This document shows positions 1-5,536 of a stretch of 5,536 nt of DNA, in pieces; the first letter of the stretch is position 1, and the number at the start of each line of letters is the position of its first letter. The stretch comes from Chloroflexota bacterium (GTDB lineage Bacteria; Chloroflexota; Dehalococcoidia; JACQTR01): positions 1 through 5,536 of the forward strand of contig JACQTR010000096.1 of NCBI GenBank assembly GCA_016210705.1, read 5' to 3'. The notes below the pieces were generated by a model. That model was given only the letters and a program-made list of their open reading frames with translations, was not told the DNA's origin and searched no databases. The translations under genes and the position numbers were made by a program.

Positions 1-1074
1 GATCTCACCAGTCCTGGGGTTTATGGACACTAGGGCAGCATTATTGGCGTTGTTATTCTCTAATTTGGGCAGATGCTCCCGGATTATGCCCTCTGCCTCT
101 TGCTGAAGGTTTAAATCCAGGGTGGTAGTAACCTTCAGCCCCCCCCGGTAAACCAACTCCGGGCCGTATTTCTCCAGCAGCAGGTCGCGGATATAGTTGA
201 CAAAATGGGGAGCCTCAAAGGTAAAGCTCTGAGTGGCATAGGTCAGTTCCTCCTCTTTCGCCGCCTCTGCCTCCTCCTTGGCAACATAACCCTGACGTAC
301 CATCAGGTCTAAAACCACGGCCTGACGGGCCTTGGCGGCTTCGGAATTGGTCAAGGGGGAGTATAAAGAAGGAGCCTGAGGCAGGCCTGCCAACATGGCC
401 GATTCTGCTAGAGTCAGGTCTTTGGCCGATTTGCTGAAATAGCGCTGCGCTGCTGCTTCAATGCCATAGCTGAAGTTGCCATAGTATATCTCGTTCAGAT
501 ACCATTCTAAGATAAGGTCTTTGTTATAAAGGCGAGTGATTTCAAAGGCTAGGATCCATTCTTTTATTTTGCGAGAGACCAGACGCTGGCTGCGCTCCCG
601 CTCTGGTATTAGGACATTCTTTACTAGTTGCTGGGTAATAGAGCTACCACCCCCCGCAAGCTTTTCCCGACCTGTCATGTTTTGCCAGACAACTCTAGCT
701 ATACCCCGGACATTGATACCAGGGTTGTTGTAGAAGTCGGCATCTTCGGTGGCGATGGTGGCTTCAATGACATGAGGAGATATTTGGGAAAGGGGCACTG
801 CAGTTCTCATCCCACTTTGAGGATCAAAGACTTCGTAAAGGAGGTGGCCGTCGCGATCGTAAATCTTGCTGCTTTGGGTTAACTCCCGCTGGGCCAAGAC
901 GTCAGGGGAGGGTAAATCTCGTGAATAATACCAGTAAGCTCCTACCACGCCGGCGGCCGCCCCTCCAACCCCCAACACTCCTAAGACCATCAGGCTTAAG
1001 AAGATAGGCCACAAGTGAAAAGAGCTACGGGGCTTGCGTAGGCGTCGCCCACTGTTCCTTGAGGATCGGGCCAT
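1..1074 (-). CDS. Class A penicillin-binding protein (PBP1A-like), N-terminal 358 codons, cut by window edge
   Basis: This is a bifunctional peptidoglycan synthase anchored in the cytoplasmic membrane. The part in the window is a short basic cytoplasmic tail (residues 1-20, rich in Arg), one membrane segment (about 21-48) and the whole GT51 transglycosylase domain (about 66-245), which polymerises lipid II into glycan strands. Visible GT51 motifs are EDADFYNNPG with the catalytic Glu110, GGSSITQQLVKN at 142-153, RKIKEW at 168-173, and the helix with WYLNEIYYG at 191-199. Residues after about 325 (GGLKVTTTLD, then ALVSINPRTGE) begin the linker and transpeptidase region. The Ser-x-x-Lys, SxN and KTG active-site motifs must lie outside the window. 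The ATG at 1074 is supported by AGGTGA six bases upstream. The gene follows the methyltransferase gene with six bases between stop and start, so it is probably co-transcribed. The usual His of the first motif (EDxxFxxHxG) is Asn or Pro here, a known family variation. Family assignment is secure; the exact paralogue (PBP1A versus PBP1B/2A type) is not. Confidence 0.95.
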   Translation of the reverse strand, partial: MARSSRNSGRRLRKPRSSFHLWPIFLSLMVLGVLGVGGAAAGVVGAYWYYSRDLPSPDVLAQRELTQSSKIYDRDGHLLYEVFDPQSGMRTAVPLSQISPHVIEATIATEDADFYNNPGINVRGIARVVWQNMTGREKLAGGGSSITQQLVKNVLIPERERSQRLVSRKIKEWILAFEITRLYNKDLILEWYLNEIYYGNFSYGIEAAAQRYFSKSAKDLTLAESAMLAGLPQAPSLYSPLTNSEAAKARQAVVLDLMVRQGYVAKEEAEAAKEEELTYATQSFTFEAPHFVNYIRDLLLEKYGPELVYRGGLKVTTTLDLNLQQEAEGIIREHLPKLENNNANNAALVSINPRTGEI

Positions 1075-1080
1075 CTTACT

Positions 1081-1086
1081 TCACCT
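1081..1086 (-). promoter_or_regulatory. Ribosome binding site of the PBP gene, overlapping the upstream stop codon
   Basis: Read on the minus strand the bases are AGGTGA, six bases before the ATG at 1074. The last three bases, TGA, are also the stop codon of the methyltransferase gene. A ribosome ending the methyltransferase therefore sits on this site, an arrangement typical of translational coupling. The coupling itself is inferred. Confidence 0.7.
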
Positions 1087-1830
1087 AACCCAGGGATTAT
1101 CCTTAACCACCACCCAGAAATGGGATAGCCCAAACATTTGTAACGGTGTCCCCTCCCAAGAATAAAAAAGACGACGGAGAAGGGCTGCAAGCTTGGGTTT
1201 CCGAGTAGCGATGCCGTCAAATCCAGGAAAAATAATCCGTTGAGCCTTTATTGAAATCATTAATCCTTGGAATAATCTTAACAGGTCTCGACGTAAATAA
1301 GCCCGTACGTGCGGTATCAACAATCTGCGCAAAGGTACAGGCAAGTAGTTACCAAAGGGCAACAATTTGAAAAAGTATCGTCTTCCCCAAAAGAAACCGT
1401 GGGTTTCAAAGGGGTATAGGCGGTTGGGAGCAAAAATAATTAGGCTACCCTTGCCCTTGGTCACCCGATAGGCCTCCCTCACTGTTCTATGTTCGTCGGC
1501 CACGTGTTCTATGACCTCATGAAGGAAGGTAACGTCGAATGAATTATCGGCGAAGGGCAAGCTCTCGCTTTGGGCTATAGCCAAGTTAGGCAAGGTCTGT
1601 CCCCCCTCTTTAACCCTCTCGGCATCGATATCGACCCCATAAACCTCGTCACTGAAAGAGCGAAACTGGCGCACATAAGTCCCTGTCCCGCAGCCGATAT
1701 CCAGGATACGTTTCCCCTCCAAGGAAACATATTGGCGAACCAGGTTCAGACGCCGTTCTTGGCCGAAACGCCAAACGTAGCTGGGATGTCCTAAGACAAT
1801 AGCTTTCTCTTTGACGGCCAGCCCAACCAT
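1081..1830 (-). CDS. Class I SAM-dependent methyltransferase (Methyltransf_11 type), substrate unknown
   Basis: A 249-residue cytoplasmic protein with a Rossmann-type SAM fold. With the ATG at 1830 as start, motif I is ILDIGCGTG at residues 42-50. The acidic residue that binds the SAM ribose is in GVDID (Asp67), and LPFADNSFDVTFLHEVIEHV at about 91-110 covers the adenine-binding acid region and motif II. GSLIIFAPN follows as the next core strand. The C-terminal third is basic and aromatic (RRYFFKLLPFG, then Arg- and Leu-rich helices), so it could contact membrane, lipid or a polyprenyl-linked substrate; that is speculation. A TTG at 1854 would add eight residues, but it lies upstream of the best -10 element and has no Shine-Dalgarno sequence, so I prefer ATG 1830. 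No Shine-Dalgarno precedes ATG 1830 either, which fits a leaderless mRNA. The gene is first in a unit with the PBP gene. A link to envelope biogenesis is suggested only by that neighbour. Confidence 0.88.
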   Translation of the reverse strand: MVGLAVKEKAIVLGHPSYVWRFGQERRLNLVRQYVSLEGKRILDIGCGTGTYVRQFRSFSDEVYGVDIDAERVKEGGQTLPNLAIAQSESLPFADNSFDVTFLHEVIEHVADEHRTVREAYRVTKGKGSLIIFAPNRLYPFETHGFFWGRRYFFKLLPFGNYLPVPLRRLLIPHVRAYLRRDLLRLFQGLMISIKAQRIIFPGFDGIATRKPKLAALLRRLFYSWEGTPLQMFGLSHFWVVVKDNPWVR

Positions 1831-1838
1831 GTTCGTCA

Positions 1839-1867
1839 ATTCTAGCAAACCCAAGCCAAAAGTTCAA
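1839..1867 (-). promoter_or_regulatory. Promoter of the methyltransferase-PBP unit, predicted leaderless
   Basis: On the minus strand, TTGAAC (-35, 1862-1867; 4 of 6 consensus bases) and TAGAAT (-10, 1839-1844; 5 of 6) are separated by exactly 17 bases. Only eight bases separate the -10 from the ATG at 1830, so transcription should start within about two bases of the start codon. This was read by eye against the sigma-70 consensus and has no experimental support. Confidence 0.6.
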
Positions 1868-1877
1868 GGAAGGGGTC

Positions 1878-1906
1878 TTGAGGCCCCGAAGACTCGATGT
1901 TATACT
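1878..1906 (+). promoter_or_regulatory. Promoter of the DUF72 gene
   Basis: TTGAGG (-35, 1878-1883; 4 of 6) and TATACT (-10, 1901-1906; 5 of 6) are spaced by 17 bases. A start near 1913 would give a leader of about 30 bases before the ATG at 1943. Its -35 lies only 10 bases from the -35 of the opposing methyltransferase promoter, so the two polymerase sites sit back to back and a single bound regulator could affect both. Confidence 0.6.
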
Positions 1907-1942
1907 GGAGACAAATCCCGACCTGAGGCAGACAGAGACTTT

Positions 1943-2671
1943 ATGCGTTATTTGGTTGGCACCTCGGGCTGGCACTACGACCACTGGCGCTCTCGCTTTT
2001 ATCCCAAGGATATAGCTAAGACCCAATGGCTTGATTACTACGCTCAATTTTTCTCCACTGTAGAGCTGAACAATAGTTTCTATCGTTTGCCCTCAGAAAA
2101 GGCTTTCACTTCTTGGCGAGAGGAATCGCCCCCAAACTTCGTCTTCGCCGTCAAGGTTAGCCGATTGATCACCCATCTCAAAAAGCTGAGGAACGTAGCC
2201 GAGGCCTTGAGCAACTTCTGGGAACGGGCTCGCCTATTGGGTGACAAATTGGGACCTCTTCTTTATCAGTTGCCTCCTAATATGCACCGCAACGACAAGG
2301 TCTTGGAGGAGTTTCTTGCTATTTTGCCACCAAGCCATGCCCACGTCTTCGAATTTCGACATTCCTCATGGTTTGATCCGGAGGTATTCCGTATCCTAAA
2401 CTGTTACGGGGCAGGCTTCTGCGTCATGGACATGGTTGGCATTACTTGTCCCTTGGTGGTCACGGCTGACTTTGGCTATGTGCGCTTCCACGGCGCTTCG
2501 GGTCTATATTGGGGCTGCTATTCCGATGAGGAACTCCAGGAATGGGCGAAAAAAATCGCCAGCCTTGGTCAGGATTTAAAGACTGTTTATATCTACTTTA
2601 ACAACGATGCCGAGGCTTACGCCGTGAAGAATGCCATTACTTTGCGCCAACTCTTGATGAAAGAGGGATAA
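1943..2671 (+). CDS. DUF72 / YecE-like TIM-barrel protein
   Basis: A 242-residue soluble protein of the DUF72 family, whose members fold as a TIM barrel and lack a firmly established biochemical role. Family signatures are visible: the N-terminal strand YLVGTSGWHYDHW (3-15), the ELNNSFYRLP segment at about 39-48, FVFAVKVSRLITH, the GPLLYQLPP strand, VFEFRHSSWF, YVRFHG, and the C-terminal VYIYFNNDAEAYAVKNA. Length matches the usual 230-260 residues. The open frame extends upstream to a TTG at 1811, but the first 44 residues do not resemble the family and would start inside the divergent promoter region. The ATG at 1943 begins right before the conserved first strand and lies about 30 bases downstream of a good promoter. 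The ribosome binding site is weak (TGAGG at 1924-1928, 14 bases away). The gene is alone on its strand and converges on the small membrane protein gene with 20 bases between the stop codons. Confidence 0.92.
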   Translation: MRYLVGTSGWHYDHWRSRFYPKDIAKTQWLDYYAQFFSTVELNNSFYRLPSEKAFTSWREESPPNFVFAVKVSRLITHLKKLRNVAEALSNFWERARLLGDKLGPLLYQLPPNMHRNDKVLEEFLAILPPSHAHVFEFRHSSWFDPEVFRILNCYGAGFCVMDMVGITCPLVVTADFGYVRFHGASGLYWGCYSDEELQEWAKKIASLGQDLKTVYIYFNNDAEAYAVKNAITLRQLLMKEG

Positions 2672-2691
2672 GCCTAGGATAAAGCTTAGTA

Positions 2692-2841
2692 CTAGATGAG
2701 ATGCAAAAGGAAGACAATAGCATAAAAAAGTATAGCCAACAGAATAAGGGCACCAATAATAGGCAGCAATATTCCAAAAACGGCCCGCGTAATAGCCAAA
2801 AGCTCTAAGCATCCTCCTGGGGGACGGGGTTCATCGGCCAT
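2692..2841 (-). CDS. Small single-span membrane protein, 49 residues, unrecognised
   Basis: I do not recognise the family. The product has a short hydrophilic N-terminus (MADEPRPPGGCLELLAITRA, residues 1-20) followed by about 29 almost uninterrupted hydrophobic residues (21-49, Val, Leu, Ile, Ala and Phe with a few Gly and one Pro) running nearly to the C-terminus. That predicts one transmembrane helix and almost no tail. Cys11 is not in a lipobox, because no hydrophobic stretch precedes it. The start is supported by a near-perfect Shine-Dalgarno sequence, AAGGAGA (2848-2854), six bases upstream of the ATG. The gene begins 19 bases after the uvrC stop on the same strand and is probably transcribed with it. 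An overlapping 78-codon frame on the same strand (2576-2812) is less credible because it runs antisense through the end of the DUF72 gene and its AGGAGG directly abuts the ATG. Function is unknown; co-transcription does not prove a repair role. Confidence 0.72.
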   Translation of the reverse strand: MADEPRPPGGCLELLAITRAVFGILLPIIGALILLAILFYAIVFLLHLI

Positions 2842-2847
2842 TTTGAA

Positions 2848-2854
2848 TCTCCTT
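2848..2854 (-). promoter_or_regulatory. Strong ribosome binding site of the small membrane protein gene
   Basis: AAGGAGA on the minus strand lies six bases before the ATG at 2841, inside the short gap after uvrC. It is the strongest Shine-Dalgarno match I found in the window, and it is the main evidence that this short frame is translated. Confidence 0.75.
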
Positions 2855-2860
2855 TTTTAT

Positions 2861-4696
2861 TTATATATGCTCTTTTAACTTTTGTCCCAAGGCTTTGCTC
2901 ATCCCAGCCACCGAGGCCAATTCCTCCACTGAGGCCTCCTTTATACCTTTAACGCTCCCAAAGCGTTGCAAGAGAGCACGCTTCCGTTTGGGCCCAATGC
3001 CAGGCACGCCATCCAAAGAGGAGATCATAGCCTGACGCTTACGTACCTTGAGGTGATAACTTAGTGCGAAGCGGTGGGCCTCATCTCGTATGCGCTGCAC
3101 CATATAAAGGGCCGGCGAGTTGCGGGGTAAAATTATAGGTTCTGTCCTTTGGGGACGGAATAGTTCCTCTCTTTCTTTGGCCAAGCTGGCCACCGCCACT
3201 GAGTTGAGACCCAGTTCTTGAGTAACCTCCAGCGCAGCGTTGAGCTGTCCCCTACCGCCATCAATGAGGATTAGGTCAGGCATTATAGCCCAGGTTGAAG
3301 TCTCATCCCTAAGGTCAACTTTAAAGCCACCACTGCGCTTAAACCGTCGTCGTAAGACCTCCTGAACCATGGCATAGTCGTTAGCAGCGCTTACGGTTTT
3401 GATCATAAAGCGACGGTAGTGGGCAGGTTTGGGGCGCCCCTCGGCAAAGACCACCATACTCCCGACCGCTGCTGCACCTTGTATATCAGAAATGTCATAG
3501 CACTCGATGCGTCGAGGTAGCCCAGGTAGAAATAATTGCTCTTGGAGCTCCTCTAGAGCAGTCGTTATTTGATGGGCATTGGCCCAACGCTGGACCTGAT
3601 ATTGTTGCAATAATTCTTCAGCGTTTTTGGCTGCCATATCCACTAACTTCTTTTTCTCCCCACGCCGGGGCACCAAGAGTTTGACTGTAGCTCCCTTTTT
3701 GTTCTCCAACCAGCGGGTGGTAACAGCCATATCTTCTACCGGATGTTGAAGCAGAATTCGAGGTGGTAAAGAGGGAGCCGAGGTGTAAAACTGCTTGACG
3801 AAGCTGGTCATTATGACCGAGGGGCTCTCATCTTGGATACCCTCCAGAACATAGTGCTCATGACCTCCCAACTTGCCGCCACGAATGAAGAAGACTTGAA
3901 CATGAGCCTCGTCTTTGTTCGATGCGAAGGCGATAACATCCTCGTCTTCTCGAGCGGTGGAGATGACCTTTTGTTGTTCGGTCACCTTCTCCACCGCTTG
4001 CAACTGATCCCGGAGAACAGAGGCTCGTTCGAACTCTAGAGCCTCAGCAGCGGACTCCATCTTGCGTCGCAGTTCCCATACGACCTGCTCTAATTTGCCC
4101 TCCAGAAAAAGGATAACCTGGTCTATAATCTCCCGACACTCTTCTTTAGTGGCCACTCCGATGCATGGTGCAACGCAACGATGGATATAATAATCAAGGC
4201 AGGCTCGGGCATCAGTGCCAGTAATGTTTCGATTGCAGGAGGGATAAGGAAATAGCCGTTTTATTAGCTCCAAGGTCTTACGTACCGATTTGGCGCTAGC
4301 GTAAGGGCCGAAATAACGGGCGCCATCGTCCTCCATGCGCCTGGTGATGCAAACTCGAGGCCAGTACTCATTGATAGTAATTTTGAGGTAGGGGTAGTTC
4401 TTATCGTCTTTAAGGCGGACATTATAGTGCGGACGATGGCTTTTGATAAGGTTGCTTTCGAGGAGGAGAGCCTCCTGGACTGAGTCGGTAATAATGAAGT
4501 CGATATTGGCTACCCTCGCCATTAAGCGCTCTAGTTTATGAGACAGAGTCTGCGGCGCACCAAAGTATGACCGCACCCGATGGCGGAGGCTGGCTGCCTT
4601 GCCCACGTACAATATGACCCCAGCGCCATCTTTCATGAGATAGACCCCAGGCTTTGTGGGAAGATTTTTCCAGATCTCTTCGATCTTTTGTTCCAT
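2861..4696 (-). CDS. uvrC: UvrC, excinuclease ABC subunit C
   Basis: A complete 611-residue nuclease of nucleotide excision repair. It joins the UvrB-DNA complex and cuts the damaged strand on both sides of the lesion. The N-terminal GIY-YIG domain makes the 3' incision (GVYLMKD at 17-23, LYVGKA at 29-34, Arg40, and Glu80 in EALLLESN). Four cysteines, 154, 166, 174 and 178, coincide with the iron-sulfur cluster ligands described for E. coli UvrC. The UVR helical hairpin that binds UvrB covers about 207-242. The RNase H-like domain makes the 5' incision; Asp401, Asp440, Asp479 and His541 correspond to the E. coli catalytic set Asp399, Asp438, Asp466 and His538. A helix-hairpin-helix DNA-binding region (VPGIGPKRKRALLQRFGS, then VAGM) fills 560-611. 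All key residues are intact. The ATG at 4696 gives the standard N-terminus. Its AGGA lies only two bases upstream, too close for a normal site, and the predicted leader is very short. The gene is followed at 19 bases by the small membrane protein gene and diverges from pcm. Confidence 0.97.
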   Translation of the reverse strand: MEQKIEEIWKNLPTKPGVYLMKDGAGVILYVGKAASLRHRVRSYFGAPQTLSHKLERLMARVANIDFIITDSVQEALLLESNLIKSHRPHYNVRLKDDKNYPYLKITINEYWPRVCITRRMEDDGARYFGPYASAKSVRKTLELIKRLFPYPSCNRNITGTDARACLDYYIHRCVAPCIGVATKEECREIIDQVILFLEGKLEQVVWELRRKMESAAEALEFERASVLRDQLQAVEKVTEQQKVISTAREDEDVIAFASNKDEAHVQVFFIRGGKLGGHEHYVLEGIQDESPSVIMTSFVKQFYTSAPSLPPRILLQHPVEDMAVTTRWLENKKGATVKLLVPRRGEKKKLVDMAAKNAEELLQQYQVQRWANAHQITTALEELQEQLFLPGLPRRIECYDISDIQGAAAVGSMVVFAEGRPKPAHYRRFMIKTVSAANDYAMVQEVLRRRFKRSGGFKVDLRDETSTWAIMPDLILIDGGRGQLNAALEVTQELGLNSVAVASLAKEREELFRPQRTEPIILPRNSPALYMVQRIRDEAHRFALSYHLKVRKRQAMISSLDGVPGIGPKRKRALLQRFGSVKGIKEASVEELASVAGMSKALGQKLKEHI

Positions 4697-4708
4697 TGTC
4701 CTGTAAAT

Positions 4709-4737
4709 ATTTTAGCATAGGGCGAGACGGAGGCCAA
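4709..4737 (-). promoter_or_regulatory. Promoter of uvrC with extended -10
   Basis: On the minus strand, TTGGCC (-35, 4732-4737; 4 of 6) lies 17 bases before TAAAAT (-10, 4709-4714; 5 of 6). TGC directly precedes the -10, making an extended TGn -10 element. Transcription should start around 4702, leaving only about six or seven bases before the ATG at 4696. I see no clear LexA-type palindrome in the region, so damage regulation is not indicated. Confidence 0.55.
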
Positions 4738-4739
4738 AA

Positions 4740-4769
4740 TTGCTACCAACGTACCATAAGTAGTATATT
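4740..4769 (+). promoter_or_regulatory. Possible promoter of pcm
   Basis: TTGCTA (4740-4745; 4 of 6) and TATATT (4764-4769; 5 of 6) are separated by 18 bases and would start transcription near 4776, about 26 bases before the pcm ATG. It is weaker than the other three promoters. Its -35 is almost adjacent to the opposing uvrC -35, so the two promoters would compete for or share the same DNA. Confidence 0.4.
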
Positions 4770-4801
4770 TATCTAGGGAGCCTTCGCGGTTAATAGTAGC
4801 C

Positions 4802-5446
4802 ATGGCTGTAGATTTTGCCGCTGCCCGGTTCCAGTTGATACAGCATCTGAGACGTGAGATCAAAGATGAGCGGGTGCTGAAGGCCATGGAGCGCGTCCCA
4901 CGCGAGTTTTTTGTCCCCCCTGCAAGCCGTCATCTGGCCTACGAGGATATTCCTCTGCCTATCGGCGAAGGCCAGACCATCTCCCAGCCCTTTATGGTAG
5001 CCTATATGACGGAGGCCTTAAACTTGAAGGGGACGGAGAGGGTGTTGGAAATAGGTGCGGGCAGTGGCTATCAAACGGCCATCTTAGCCGAACTGGCCCA
5101 CTGGGTGGTCTCAGCGGAGCGCCTGGCACATTTAGCAGAGACGGCTCGAGACCGCCTGAGGGAGTTAGGTTATCGCAACGTCGAGGTTCATCTTGCTGGC
5201 AAAACCCTGGGCTGGAAAGAGGGTGCCCCATATGATGCCATAATGGTGACCGCGGGTGCCCCTCTGATACCCCAGACCCTTTTGGAGCAGTTAAAAGATG
5301 GTGGATGTATGGTGATCCCAGTGGGCTCCCGCTACGACCAAATGTTAACCCGTGTAGAGAAACATGGCGACCACATCATAACCAAGGATTTAGGCGGCTG
5401 TCGCTTTGTTCCTCTCATCGGCGAGGAAGCCTGGAGCGAAGCCTAA
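4802..5446 (+). CDS. pcm: Protein-L-isoaspartate O-methyltransferase
   Basis: A 214-residue cytoplasmic repair enzyme of usual family length. It transfers a methyl group from SAM to the carboxyl of L-isoaspartyl residues in aged proteins, letting them revert to aspartate through a succinimide. Family motifs in order are the N-terminal helix with VLKAMERVPREFFVP (25-39), YEDIPLPIGEGQTISQPFMVAYM (47-69, with the substrate-site Ser61), SAM motif I VLEIGAGSGYQTAIL (81-95), acidic Glu106 in SAER, YDAIMVTAGAP (144-154), GGCMVIPVG, and the C-terminal FVPLIGEEAW (ends at 211). One departure is at 132-134: where many members have GDG before TLGW, this protein has AGK, so the usual acid near the SAM adenine is missing. 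The ATG at 4802 is the only sensible start, since the frame has no start codon between it and an upstream stop at 4757-4759. No Shine-Dalgarno lies at normal distance; GGGAG is 21 bases upstream. The gene diverges from uvrC across 105 bases. Confidence 0.95.
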   Translation: MAVDFAAARFQLIQHLRREIKDERVLKAMERVPREFFVPPASRHLAYEDIPLPIGEGQTISQPFMVAYMTEALNLKGTERVLEIGAGSGYQTAILAELAHWVVSAERLAHLAETARDRLRELGYRNVEVHLAGKTLGWKEGAPYDAIMVTAGAPLIPQTLLEQLKDGGCMVIPVGSRYDQMLTRVEKHGDHIITKDLGGCRFVPLIGEEAWSEA

Positions 5447-5488
5447 TTACCTCAAAAATTGTAAATGTTAAATTAACTCTAAGGCTTG

Positions 5489-5536
5489 ATGGCGGGTGGT
5501 TCAAGCAGTAGGGTAACTTTTTGGGCAGTATTTATA
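5489..5536 (+). CDS. Possible start of a further gene, 16 codons, cut by window edge
   Basis: An ATG at 5489 opens a frame without stops to the window end, reading MAGGSSSRVTFWAVFI. A short polar start with one Arg followed by hydrophobic residues would suit a membrane or exported protein. AAGG (5481-5484) lies four bases upstream as a modest ribosome binding site, and the frame begins 42 bases after pcm on the same strand. Sixteen codons are far too few to be sure. The opposite strand is also open here, ending in a TAG at 5479-5481 after 18 codons, so a convergent gene tail is the main alternative. Confidence 0.35.
   Translation, partial: MAGGSSSRVTFWAVFI

Noticed and set aside
1811..1942. 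N-terminal extension of DUF72 from a TTG at 1811
   Set aside because: The 44 added residues lack family similarity and would be encoded across both promoters and into the methyltransferase gene. The ATG at 1943 sits directly before the conserved first strand.
1649..2047. 132-codon minus-strand frame crossing the divergent promoter region
   Set aside because: It overlaps the methyltransferase in another frame and the DUF72 start on the other strand, and shows no family resemblance.
2669..2688. Inverted repeat TAAGC...GCTTA between the convergent DUF72 and small-protein genes as a terminator
   Set aside because: The stem has only five base pairs, is AT-rich, has a 10-base loop and lacks a T tract, so it is not a credible intrinsic terminator.
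2576..2812. 78-codon minus-strand frame overlapping the small membrane protein gene
   Set aside because: It runs antisense into the DUF72 coding region, its AGGAGG touches the ATG with no spacing, and the overlapping 49-codon frame has both a properly spaced Shine-Dalgarno and a coherent hydrophobic helix.
4992..5231. 79-codon minus-strand frame inside pcm
   Set aside because: Proline- and serine-rich antisense shadow of the highly conserved pcm gene.
5484..5506. Inverted repeat GCTTGA...TCAAGC downstream of pcm as a terminator
   Set aside because: The stem has six pairs with an 11-base loop, and the five-T run begins 11 bases after it. It also overlaps the possible start of the next gene. 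The GGTTCAAGC part recalls a tRNA T-arm, but no acceptor stem or other arms fit.
5479..5536. C-terminal end of a convergent minus-strand gene (18 codons ending in TAG)
   Set aside because: An open frame this short is expected by chance. The plus-strand ATG with a ribosome binding site over the same bases is slightly better supported, though neither is secure.

Overview
This is an ordinary bacterial chromosomal window of about 50% GC. It holds housekeeping genes for cell-wall synthesis, DNA repair and protein repair, and I see no mobile element, CRISPR array, rRNA or tRNA. The organism cannot be fixed from this sequence. The class A penicillin-binding protein variant, the UvrC sequence style and the presence of an L-isoaspartyl methyltransferase would fit a Chloroflexota (Dehalococcoidia-like) genome. 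That is a low-confidence inference from remembered family features, not a search result.

Layout. From 1 to 1830 on the minus strand lies a two-gene unit: a class I SAM methyltransferase (1081-1830) followed by a class A penicillin-binding protein (1-1074), which runs off the left edge. Diverging from it on the plus strand is a DUF72/YecE-like TIM-barrel protein (1943-2671). The short gap between them carries two good back-to-back sigma-70-type promoters. The minus-strand one places transcription almost exactly at the methyltransferase ATG, which implies a leaderless mRNA. Converging on DUF72 is a second minus-strand unit: uvrC (2861-4696), then a 49-residue membrane protein gene (2692-2841) with a strong ribosome binding site. 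That small gene lies 19 bases downstream of uvrC. Diverging from uvrC is pcm (4802-5446, plus strand), again with promoter-like elements facing away from each other. The last 90 bases hold a possible start of another plus-strand gene (from 5489), too short to identify.

Function. UvrC is the dual-incision nuclease of nucleotide excision repair. Pcm repairs isoaspartyl damage in proteins. Their divergent arrangement places two repair functions around one control region. The penicillin-binding protein polymerises and crosslinks peptidoglycan. The methyltransferase's substrate is unknown, but it is tightly coupled to that gene. The least described item is the small single-span membrane protein behind uvrC. 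I found no convincing evidence of a new multi-gene system here.
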